This document shows, piece after piece, positions 1 to 5,088 of a DNA stretch of 45,356 bases. The position numbers and the translations under genes are program-made. The notes under the pieces are model-generated. The model searched no databases. It saw nothing but the letters and a program-made list of their open reading frames with translations, and was not told the DNA's origin. The stretch comes from a virus, in the IMG/VR virus record IMGVR_UViG_3300032224_001322, positions 1-45,356 of that record, one strand, 5' to 3'. Numbering within the stretch: the stretch's first letter is position 1; each line of letters opens with the position of its first letter.

Positions 1-405
1 CAGGCTTAATGTTGTAAGGTTTGCTTTGAGCGGCTTTGCTTTGCCGGAACTTCCAGCAACAGCCACGGGTTAGCGGCAAACCGGCTTCGGCGGCATCCAG
101 GACACGGGGACCGGGTAGGGGGCTATCCCCATCACATAGACTCGTAAGAGCTTTATTCCCCATCATGTAATCTCGTTCCGGCATTTCCTTGTGGGCGGCA
201 TTCCTTTCAACACCACGCCCTTTGGGGAAATTGCTTTTGAAAGGGATTACTTAGGGGGGGGGGCATTTTGAAGAATGTCCTGTTTTAGGGGGACATTGGG
301 ACGAGGGGCATTTGGAGTGAATACACCATTTTGGCAATTTTTTACCACATTCTGAAAAGGGGTGTATTTCTTTAAAAAAAGTATATAATAAGAATAGATA
401 GAGAG
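1..405. other. non-coding left-edge region
   Basis: No convincing gene is seen on either strand here. The stretch is patchy in composition: a GC-richer first 130 bases with TTTGCTTTG repeated at 20-28 and 35-43, a run of ten G at 254-263, and two GGGGCATTT words (about 258-267 and 305-313). The sequence then becomes AT-rich towards 400. It lies just upstream of the RepL-like gene, so it may be part of an origin or control region. It could also hold a contig joint. No further function can be supported. Confidence 0.5.
320..368. repeat. inverted repeat AATACACC / GGTGTATT
   Basis: An 8-bp perfect inverted repeat has arms at 320-327 and 361-368, separated by an AT-rich 33-base spacer. It sits about 200 bases before the first gene in a region without coding capacity. 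It could be an operator or a cruciform in an origin; nothing in the sequence decides between these. Confidence 0.4.
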
Positions 406-449
406 GTGCTTGTAAACAATTATTGTTCAATGACTTGTCAATTTAAAAG

Positions 450-486
450 TACTCTTGTACGAGTATTTAACGATAGTGTACGAGTA
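450..486. repeat. iteron-like direct repeats TGTACGAGTA
   Basis: The word TGTACGAGTA occurs at 456-465 and again at 477-486, start to start 21 bases, which is two helical turns. The first copy forms a partial palindrome with TACTC at 450-454 (TACTC, six bases, GAGTA). Related GTAC words continue towards 530. Two same-face sites just before a promoter and a RepL-like gene suggest binding sites for that protein or for a repressor. Only two full copies are present, so a plasmid-type iteron array is not proven. Confidence 0.45.
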
Positions 487-547
487 GTGGAATATGTGAA
501 AAGAGTAGTATGTACTTTTTTCGTTAGTACTTTTAAGAAAAAGGCGG

Positions 548-555
548 TATATTTG
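548..555 (+). promoter_or_regulatory. Bacteroidota-type promoter (-7 box TATATTTG)
   Basis: TATATTTG matches the TAnnTTTG -7 consensus of Bacteroidota sigma-ABfr. The expected start of transcription, about five bases after the final G, is near 560 and leaves a short A-rich leader before the ATG at 575. The direct repeats at 456-486 lie 60-90 bases upstream, in position to control it. Confidence 0.65.
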
Positions 556-574
556 TCGCAGATTTTTAGGACAA

Positions 575-1072
575 ATGGCAACGAAGAAGAATTTGAGGAT
601 AGTGTCTTTGGAGGATGAGAATGGTAATAAGACATTCCAGACAGAGACACAGTTTTACAGCATTCCTTTTAAGGGGGATGAGTTCTATATGACATATTAC
701 AAGTATATGGCTCCGTTGTTTCGCATAAAGAGTTTACATGATGTGAAGGTGCTTTGGCAACTTACACAATATGCGGAGTTTGGAACGGGGGTGGTTGTGC
801 TTTCTCCTGAGAGGCGCAAGCATATTGCTGCTATTACAGGAGTGGGGCTGAACAATTTGCCTAAGCATTTGAAAAGCCTGAGTGTTCTTGGGTTGATTTA
901 TGGGAGCCGGAATGATTATGTTCTTAGCCCGGTGGTATTTTGGAGGGGGAGCAACAAAGACAGGAATGATTTCATGGAGACAGATGAGGGGCGCAGGGTT
1001 GTGCTGGAGTTTAGAAAGGTGACAGAGGATGGAGAGTATTTCCCGGAAGACAAGAGAGTGGAAACAATTTAA
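575..1072 (+). CDS. RepL-like winged-helix replication/regulatory protein
   Basis: This 165-aa protein resembles the RepL family of plasmid replication/maintenance proteins. Residues about 45-75 form the first helices (KSLHDVKVLWQLTQYAEFG). They are followed by a winged-helix core in which an 'AAITGVGLNNLPKHLKSL' helix pair fits the recognition helix, then a wing ending in VLSPVVFWRG. That ending matches the 'NPxxFxxG' tail typical of RepL. The protein probably binds DNA, and the repeats at 456-486 are natural target candidates. It has its own promoter at 548-555 and heads the leftmost operon. It could be a replication initiator or only a wHTH regulator; the fold is more certain than the role. 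Confidence 0.6.
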   Translation: MATKKNLRIVSLEDENGNKTFQTETQFYSIPFKGDEFYMTYYKYMAPLFRIKSLHDVKVLWQLTQYAEFGTGVVVLSPERRKHIAAITGVGLNNLPKHLKSLSVLGLIYGSRNDYVLSPVVFWRGSNKDRNDFMETDEGRRVVLEFRKVTEDGEYFPEDKRVETI

Positions 1073-1082
1073 TTATAAACAT

Positions 1083-1313
1083 ATGATAGCAATTCTTAAA
1101 TTCAATCTTGACAAGCACGAGGACTGCGTTGCACATTTGCAATGTATTAAGGGAGCCGATATGGTTTTTGCTCTTTGGGAGTTCTCCCAGGCATTAAACA
1201 GGATATGCGATGAGAGTGAGGATGGAAAGCACATTGATGAGGAGGTGGTACGGAAGGCATTCTTTGACATTCTTGAGGAGAAAGACATTATTCTTGACAA
1301 ATTGATATACTAA
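1083..1313 (+). CDS. small conserved phage protein (early region)
   Basis: The product is 76 aa from the ATG at 1083. An in-frame ATG at 1029 would overlap the upstream gene by 44 bases and adds residues that look like its shadow, so the later start is preferred. The sequence runs 'ILKFNLDKHEDCVAHLQ...GADMVFALWEFSQALNR', a pattern I recognise from small phage proteins (an acidic turn followed by an ALW-x-F helix), whose function is not known to me. The last base of its stop is the first base of the next start (TAATG at 1311). Confidence 0.65.
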   Translation: MIAILKFNLDKHEDCVAHLQCIKGADMVFALWEFSQALNRICDESEDGKHIDEEVVRKAFFDILEEKDIILDKLIY

Positions 1314-1564
1314 TGGAAAAGCCAGCCGTAGAATGGGTTATAGATCAGATACGCTCTTTAGCCAACAATTCAGACACGCACCTCGGAATGGGGGATGTGA
1401 AAGTGACACAGAAGTTCCTTGATGGGCTTCTTGAGAAGGCCAGGGACATTAACAGGGAGCAGATAATACAGTCGTTCCTTGATGGAATAGAATGGCCGGA
1501 GATAGACAAAGGAACGGGTAAAGTTTCCGCTAACTTTTATTACAGGGACACATATGGAGGCTAA
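1313..1564 (+). CDS. small early protein, paralogue 1 of 3 (VEWxxxQ...YYRDTYGG)
   Basis: This 83-aa protein belongs to a type common in Bacteroidota phages and mobile elements. It has an N-terminal 'AVEWVIDQI' helix, a central 'EKARDINREQIIQSFLDG' helix and a C-terminal 'YYRDTYGG'. It is paralogous to the next two genes. Its final codons ACA TAT GGA GGC TAA contain the ATG of the next gene in another frame. Function unknown; the copies presumably arose by tandem duplication. Confidence 0.7.
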   Translation: MEKPAVEWVIDQIRSLANNSDTHLGMGDVKVTQKFLDGLLEKARDINREQIIQSFLDGIEWPEIDKGTGKVSANFYYRDTYGG

Positions 1565-1760
1565 GATAACAGCAGTGCAATGGCTGTTTGAGCAGACAAT
1601 CAGGCACAATGGAATTGTCCCGGTTGAGGTTATTGAGCAGGCAGTTGAATTTGAGAAGCAGCAGATTGTTGATGCTTATGACAAGGGGGAAAGTCCTTTT
1701 GCGGACAATGGTAAATACTTACACGGAATAGATTATTACAACGAAACCTATGGAAAATAA
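1554..1760 (+). CDS. small early protein, paralogue 2 of 3
   Basis: This 68-aa protein has the family layout: 'TAVQWLFEQ' at the start, 'AVEFEKQQIVDAYDKG' in the middle and 'YYNETYGK' at the end. It overlaps its neighbours at both ends by 11 bases, because the conserved Thr-Tyr-Gly tail of each copy encodes the start codon of the following copy. Translation of the three is probably coupled. Function unknown. Confidence 0.7.
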   Translation: MEAKITAVQWLFEQTIRHNGIVPVEVIEQAVEFEKQQIVDAYDKGESPFADNGKYLHGIDYYNETYGK

Positions 1761-1971
1761 ACAAACGGCAGTAGAGTGGCTTGTAGCTAACATTGACTGG
1801 CTTGTACTAAAAAACTGTCCTTGGCAATATGAGATGTTGATTGAAAAAGCCAAGGAAATGGAACGAGACCAAATCATTGAAGCCCACGATGCCGCTTACA
1901 TTGCCATGAATCTTGCGTTCAGAGGCTTTGATAGGAGTGTAGAGTATTATGAGGCCACTTATGGGAAGTAA
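1750..1971 (+). CDS. small early protein, paralogue 3 of 3
   Basis: This 73-aa protein carries 'TAVEWLVANI', 'AKEMERDQIIEAHDA' and 'EYYEATYGK'. Its tail ACT TAT GGG AAG TAA again supplies an ATG (1961), but that frame runs only 18 codons into the attC-like element that begins at 1978. The gene chain is therefore interrupted by the cassette insert. Function unknown. Confidence 0.7.
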   Translation: MENKQTAVEWLVANIDWLVLKNCPWQYEMLIEKAKEMERDQIIEAHDAAYIAMNLAFRGFDRSVEYYEATYGK

Positions 1972-1977
1972 TATTGC

Positions 1978-2109
1978 CTATAACGGTTTGCGGCTTGGCG
2001 AAGGGCGGGATAAATAGCACTACTGATGAGTTATGTAGGAATGCTGCCAAAAGTGCAAATGCTCATTCTAATTACCGTCAGCCCGCCTTTTGCCAATATA
2101 TTGTTAGAT
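1978..2109 (+). repeat. attC-like recombination site 1
   Basis: This is an imperfect long palindrome in the style of an integron attC site. The left core is TATAAC-G near 1979-1985 and the right core is GTTAGAT at 2103-2109, fitting GTTRRRY. The inner arms are 1995-2009 (TTGGCGAAGGGCGGG) and 2082-2096 (CCCGCCTTTTGCCAA), which pair at 13 of 15 positions. The two mismatched positions are spread out, and a 72-base central part separates the arms. It marks the left edge of the cassette-like insert. Confidence 0.65.
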
Positions 2110-2176
2110 GCCGTTTTTAGTCAGCCTACAACCTGACAAATTGATTAAAAAAGTAAACTTATAAACTGACAAAAAA

Positions 2177-2440
2177 ATGAATATTGAAAAACAACAACAG
2201 GATTTAGTAGCTTCAATTAAGCACGAATTAGCAAAAGAAAATGAATTTTATAAGCCTTCATCTTTATGGCACTCTGTATGGTTTCAACCATCATCAGGTA
2301 GATTTTTATTTGCCGACCAATACACAAGATATGAAGTAATTGAGCCTTTGATTGAAAACAAAATTTTAGTTTTTGTCGGAGCAGAAAAACATCAAGGTGA
2401 AATAATGCTGAGGTATGTACTGTCTGTAAATGGCAGCTAA
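2177..2440 (+). CDS. cassette-borne hypothetical protein A
   Basis: The product is an 87-aa soluble protein, AT-rich in codons compared with the phage genes on both sides. I do not recognise a family. It has a Gln/Lys-rich amphipathic N-terminus, then 'SSLWHSVWFQPSSGRFLFADQYTRYEVI' and a short C-terminal strand region. The start follows an A-run typical of Bacteroidota. Its stop codon lies inside the left core of attC-like site 2 (CTAAC), the arrangement normal for integron cassettes. No dedicated promoter is obvious. Confidence 0.55.
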   Translation: MNIEKQQQDLVASIKHELAKENEFYKPSSLWHSVWFQPSSGRFLFADQYTRYEVIEPLIENKILVFVGAEKHQGEIMLRYVLSVNGS

Positions 2441-2529
2441 CGGTTTGCGTATATACGAGGTACGCCTTAACGAAATTTAAAATTATAAACAAATGCTTGT
2501 AGGCGTATCTTGTATATACGCTGTTAGGC
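2435..2529 (+). repeat. attC-like recombination site 2
   Basis: Cores AGCTAAC (2435-2441) and GTTAGGC (2523-2529) flank two 20-base arms at 2447-2466 and 2502-2521. The arms pair at 18 of 20 positions (GCGTATATACGAGGTACGCC against GGCGTATCTTGTATATACGC). About 35 AT-rich bases separate the arms. GTTAGGC is a perfect GTTRRRY core. This is the cleanest of the three sites. Confidence 0.75.
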
Positions 2530-2541
2530 GCAGTTAAAATT

Positions 2542-2766
2542 ATGGAAACGAAAGAAATAGTAGAATTGATGTTGAAATCATCAGACCACAACCCATACAC
2601 AGGGATGTTATCAAAAAAAGACAATTTAATCGCAGCAATTGATTTGGCTAAATTGTGTAAAGATTTTGCAGATAAAGGACATATGGATGAGGCAATGAAC
2701 ATTGGAAGCGAACAATGGGTTGTGGTCATTTATGAACTCAAAGGTATGTCGCTTAATTGCGCCTAA
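2542..2766 (+). CDS. cassette-borne hypothetical protein B
   Basis: The product is a 74-aa protein ('METKEIVELMLK', a central 'DLAKLCKDFADKGHMDEAM' helix and a C-terminal 'EQWVVVIYELKGM' strand). It is not recognised. It starts 12 bases after the right core of attC-like site 2. It ends inside the left core of site 3, where the TAA at 2764-2766 is part of GCCTAAC, so gene plus site make one compact cassette of about 360 bases. AT-rich like cassette A. Confidence 0.55.
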   Translation: METKEIVELMLKSSDHNPYTGMLSKKDNLIAAIDLAKLCKDFADKGHMDEAMNIGSEQWVVVIYELKGMSLNCA

Positions 2767-2892
2767 CGTTGAAGCATTGGCGATGGTTGGGAATTTGAAA
2801 AACAAATATTGAATAAAGTAATGAAGTTAAATAGTAGCACATCAGTTGAAAATCTGCAAGTCCGCCCAACTATTGCCAATGCAATGTTAGCA
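2761..2892 (+). repeat. attC-like recombination site 3
   Basis: The left core GCCTAAC (2761-2767) fits RYYYAAC exactly, and the right core is GTTAGCA (2886-2892). The arms 2774-2791 (GCATTGGCGATGGTTGGG) and 2865-2882 (CCCAACTATTGCCAATGC) pair at 16 of 18 positions. The right core contains the preferred start codon of the methyltransferase (ATG at 2884-2886, then TTAGCA), so the recombination point falls at the third base of that start codon. Confidence 0.7.
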
Positions 2893-3636
2893 GAAGTGGC
2901 GGTTTTCAACGAGGATGCCCTTCTCACGATGTCGGAAAGGATGCAAAGCAATGAGTTGGATTTAATACTCACTTCACCACCTTATTTCAATGCAAGGGAT
3001 TATTCTCAATACAAATCGGTGCAGGATTACTTGGCACAAATGAAAGAGATATTTACAATGGCATACGATAGACTTAAAGAAAGTAGAATGTGTGTTGTAA
3101 ATATATCGCCTGTGCTTGTAGAAAGAGAAAAGCGAAGCAAACAAAGCTATCGAATACCATTACCTTTTTACTTTGTGCCAATGATGGAAGAAATAGGTTT
3201 TGAATTTTTGGAAGATATTATATGGATGAAACCTGATGGCTCTGCACCAAATAGAAACGGTGGATTTTATAGGCATAGAAAACCTATTGCTTACAAGCCA
3301 AACATTGTTACTGAATACATTTTGGTATTTAAGAAACCTGCACCATTTCTAATTGATAAGGTTATTAAAAATGAAAGTTTGGTTGCTGATGGGTATGAAA
3401 GAACAAATGTTTGGCAATTTAATCCCGATACAAGTAACTGGCATCCTGCACCATTTCCCGAAGCACTGGCTGAAAGAGTAATTAAATACTACACATACGA
3501 AAATGATTTGGTTTATGATTGCTTTGCTGGAAGTGGAACTGTTGGAAGGGTTTGTCAGAAACTAAAAAGAAGGGCAATCCTTTCCGAACTAAAAACTGAA
3601 TATTACGCAAAAATGGTCGAGTTGAACGGATGGTAG
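2884..3636 (+). CDS. site-specific DNA methyltransferase (N4-C/N6-A, beta class order)
   Basis: This protein of about 250 aa would transfer a methyl group from S-adenosylmethionine to DNA bases. The catalytic motif IV, TSPPY, comes first (about residue 35, 'DLILTSPPYFNARDY'). The SAM-binding motif 'YDCFAGSGTVGRV' comes near the C-terminus (about residues 214-226), which is the beta-class order. The SPPY form is typical of N4-cytosine enzymes, although N6-adenine is not excluded. An in-frame ATG at 2809 exists, but the residues it adds are encoded by attC-like site 3, so 2884 is preferred. No restriction enzyme is adjacent, so it is an orphan, perhaps protecting phage DNA. It appears to be the last cassette of the array. 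Confidence 0.8.
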   Translation: MLAEVAVFNEDALLTMSERMQSNELDLILTSPPYFNARDYSQYKSVQDYLAQMKEIFTMAYDRLKESRMCVVNISPVLVEREKRSKQSYRIPLPFYFVPMMEEIGFEFLEDIIWMKPDGSAPNRNGGFYRHRKPIAYKPNIVTEYILVFKKPAPFLIDKVIKNESLVADGYERTNVWQFNPDTSNWHPAPFPEALAERVIKYYTYENDLVYDCFAGSGTVGRVCQKLKRRAILSELKTEYYAKMVELNGW

Positions 3637-3801
3637 CCATTTCTGCTAACTACTCCATTGCCGCAATATTGCGTGATATATACTACACAGAACAACGGCA
3701 ACTCCGAACAATTGCCGTAGATTTGTGCTACAGAGGTAAGGATGACGAATGGCTTCCTCAATAGACAATAGCGCATTGACATCCGGGAAAGACAGGAATA
3801 A
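3637..3801. other. non-coding stretch after the methyltransferase
   Basis: No ORF is supported. It holds a perfect 7-bp hairpin (ACGGCAA 3695-3701 with TTGCCGT 3712-3718, loop of ten), a 12-bp palindrome CGCAATATTGCG near 3662-3673 and the promoter at 3718-3725. A GCTAAC word at 3651-3656 resembles a left attC core. No matching right half with paired arms could be found, so a fourth site is not called. Confidence 0.4.
3718..3725 (+). promoter_or_regulatory. Bacteroidota-type promoter (-7 box TAGATTTG)
   Basis: TAGATTTG fits TAnnTTTG. Transcription would begin about 3730 and run through the tRNA-like element (3802-3900) into the genes from 3905 to 4952, which have no other clear promoter before the terminator at 5002. 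Confidence 0.5.
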
Positions 3802-3900
3802 CGTGAGAGCGCAAAGGAAGCGCAATTACTTGTTAGGGTGCGTACGGCCTGACCATAAATAGAAGCAAGTAATACGGGGGTTCGACTCCCTCTCTCACGG
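3802..3900 (+). ncRNA. tRNA-like structured RNA lacking a normal anticodon arm
   Basis: The outer parts fold like a tRNA. A 7-bp acceptor-like stem pairs CGTGAGA (3802-3808) with TCTCACG (3893-3899). A D-like arm has stems GCGC 3809-3812 and GCGC 3820-3823 around AAAGGAA. A T-arm GGGGG-TTCGACT-CCCTC (3876-3892) carries the TTCRANY loop. Where the anticodon arm should be, an 8-bp helix (ATTACTTG 3825-3832 with CAAGTAAT 3866-3873) encloses 33 bases with an inner hairpin (TTAGG/CCTGA). No 7-base anticodon loop is seen, positions 8-9 are missing and the variable region is only two bases. It ends four bases before the ATG at 3905. It may be a tRNA mimic or a decayed or inserted tRNA. Confidence 0.5.
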
Positions 3901-3904
3901 CAAA

Positions 3905-4111
3905 ATGGAAGTGATAATCAAATTTACGCAACAGGACGGGGAGGAGGACTACCTCACAGCCCTGAACGGATGGAAATATAAACTCATCCTGTTTGAGCTT
4001 ATGTCCCTCCTCCGGAGCCACGACAAGGGCTGGGACGAAACAGAGTTCACGACAGACACTGTCCGGGATTTCATTGTGGGAAAATTAGAAGAACACGCAA
4101 TTGGTTTATAA
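3905..4111 (+). CDS. hypothetical small acidic protein
   Basis: This 68-aa protein ('MEVIIKFTQQDGEEDYLTALNG' start, then a helix 'KLILFELMSLLRSH' and an acidic C-terminal helix) resembles small conserved phage proteins of unknown role. It starts four bases after the tRNA-like element. It is followed at one-base spacing by the DUF3310 gene, suggesting one transcript. Confidence 0.6.
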   Translation: MEVIIKFTQQDGEEDYLTALNGWKYKLILFELMSLLRSHDKGWDETEFTTDTVRDFIVGKLEEHAIGL

Positions 4112-4112
4112 T

Positions 4113-4382
4113 ATGGGTAATCTTAGAGATAGCATGACAGAAGAGGAATGGAAGGAATTGGGCAAGAATGCCGACAATATTAGCCACCCACCTCATTACG
4201 GGGGAACAGACAATCCTTACGAAGCCATTAAGGTGATAGAAGCCTGGGAGCTTGATTTCTGCCTTGGGAATGTTGTGAAGTACATTTCAAGAGCCGGAAA
4301 GAAAGGCGAATGGAAGCATCTTGAAGACCTCAAGAAAGCTCAATGGTATTTGAACAGGGCTATAAACAACATTCAGGAATGA
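4113..4382 (+). CDS. DUF3310 family protein (T7 gp1.7-like)
   Basis: This 89-aa protein has the hallmark DUF3310 pattern: 'HPPHYGG', 'NPYEAIKVIEAWELDFCLGN', 'VVKYISRAGKK' and 'EDLKKAQWYLNRA'. The family includes T7 gp1.7, reported as an unusual nucleotide kinase, and is common in phage early regions. The ATG at 4113 is preferred over 4101 because it clears the upstream stop by one base and removes an odd four-residue extension. The stop TGA overlaps the next ATG (ATGA). Confidence 0.8.
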   Translation: MGNLRDSMTEEEWKELGKNADNISHPPHYGGTDNPYEAIKVIEAWELDFCLGNVVKYISRAGKKGEWKHLEDLKKAQWYLNRAINNIQE

Positions 4383-4726
4383 ACATTTACCAATTCGACA
4401 TCAATGCTCGGCTAATTGCCGTCTACCCCTCTCTGAAAGAAGCGGAGCGTGTCACAGGCATTGCTGATTCCACGCTTTCCTCAGCCATATTCAAGAAGGG
4501 GTTGTGCTATGGGAAATGGTATTTCTCCCGGAATAGAAACTTTCAGCCTCATCCACGCCTTAAAAACCCCATAGCAGGGCAGAAATTCACAGTGACAGTG
4601 ACAGATGATGTGTGGGATAGGTTTCTTATTGCGCTTGGCCAGCGGAAAAAACAAGATATTTTCCGAAATTTGCTTTTGGAATGGCTACAAAATGAGGAAC
4701 GGGAATATGACAGAGAGAGCAATTAA
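4379..4726 (+). CDS. NUMOD1-like DNA-binding protein
   Basis: The product is 115 aa from the ATG at 4379 (ATGA overlap with the preceding stop). The first 55 residues read 'IYQFDINARLIAVYPSLKEAERVTGI' then 'STLSSAIFKKG' and 'YGKWYFSRN'. This fits the NUMOD1/IENR1-type helix-turn-helix usually found as a DNA-binding module of homing endonucleases. No nuclease domain follows. Residues from about 70 to the end form strand-then-helix ('QKFTVTVTDDVWDRFLIAL') resembling a ribbon-helix-helix. It is probably a DNA-binding accessory protein. Confidence 0.55.
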   Translation: MNIYQFDINARLIAVYPSLKEAERVTGIADSTLSSAIFKKGLCYGKWYFSRNRNFQPHPRLKNPIAGQKFTVTVTDDVWDRFLIALGQRKKQDIFRNLLLEWLQNEEREYDRESN

Positions 4727-4952
4727 AAAACTTGAAAACGAAATTGTCCTTCTTCAGGATGAGCAAACGGCTCTTCTGAGGAAGAAATGGCAATTAGAGG
4801 ATGAAATAAGGAAGCAACGCAAACGCATTCAGGAATTGGAAATGGGAAATATGGAGGAAACAAAAAAGAAAGGCGTGTGGCAGAAGGCTACAGCCGTGCT
4901 GGCTGCAATATGGGCATTGGTTCTTTCTATGTTTCACATTGAACACAAATAG
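4707..4952 (+). CDS. coiled-coil protein with one C-terminal membrane segment
   Basis: The product is 81 aa from the ATG at 4707. A heptad-rich coiled coil ('IKKLENEIVLLQDEQTALLRK') covers about residues 5-45. It is followed by a basic stretch and one hydrophobic segment ('ATAVLAAIWALVLSMF', about 60-76). Single-TM coiled-coil proteins of this size occur among phage holins, spanin-like and membrane-anchored factors; the role cannot be fixed. It overlaps the preceding gene by 20 bases and is the last gene before the terminator at 5002. Confidence 0.6.
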   Translation: MTERAIKKLENEIVLLQDEQTALLRKKWQLEDEIRKQRKRIQELEMGNMEETKKKGVWQKATAVLAAIWALVLSMFHIEHK

Positions 4953-5001
4953 GACACTTTTTTAGCTGTATTCATTTTGCTTATATAAATTCGGGATAAA
5001 G

Positions 5002-5025
5002 AGGGGGCTATTGGCCTCCTTTTTT
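5002..5025 (+). terminator. intrinsic terminator
   Basis: AGGGGGC (5002-5008) pairs with GCCTCCT (5014-5020), with one G-U pair and a five-base loop, followed directly by six T. It ends the 3905-4952 transcript just before the promoter at 5056. Confidence 0.75.
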
Positions 5026-5055
5026 CTTTATTGCTTTGATTTTTAGTGGGTTTTG

Positions 5056-5063
5056 TATATTTG
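5056..5063 (+). promoter_or_regulatory. Bacteroidota-type promoter (-7 box TATATTTG)
   Basis: TATATTTG is followed by CATT and then ATG at 5068, the same four-base spacing seen at other start-proximal promoters here, so the expected first transcribed base is the A of that ATG. Confidence 0.65.
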
Positions 5064-5067
5064 CATT

Positions 5068-5088
5068 ATGAAGCCTCCCTTTTTTTAA
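5068..5088 (+). CDS. possible leaderless mini-ORF (MKPPFF)
   Basis: The ATG at 5068 opens six codons, Met-Lys-Pro-Pro-Phe-Phe, ending in TAA at 5086-5088. The stop overlaps the ATG of the phosphoesterase gene (TAATG). Its position exactly at the predicted transcription start suggests either a translated leader peptide that couples to the next gene, or chance. Paired prolines and the T-run make it a candidate for slow translation. Nothing shows it is expressed. Confidence 0.3.
   Translation: MKPPFF

Noticed and set aside
406-618. 70-aa ORF starting at GTG 406
   Set aside because: It spans the direct repeats and the promoter at 548 and runs out of frame into the RepL-like gene; its composition does not look like a protein.
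3651-3836. Fourth attC-like site after the methyltransferase
   Set aside because: GCTAAC at 3651 and GTTAGGG at 3833 could be cores, but no paired arms like those of sites 1-3 were found between them, and the right word lies inside the tRNA-like element.
3802-3900. Ordinary tRNA gene
   Set aside because: Acceptor and T-arm fit, but there is no 5-bp/7-base anticodon arm, positions 8-9 are absent and the variable region is too short. Called tRNA-like only.
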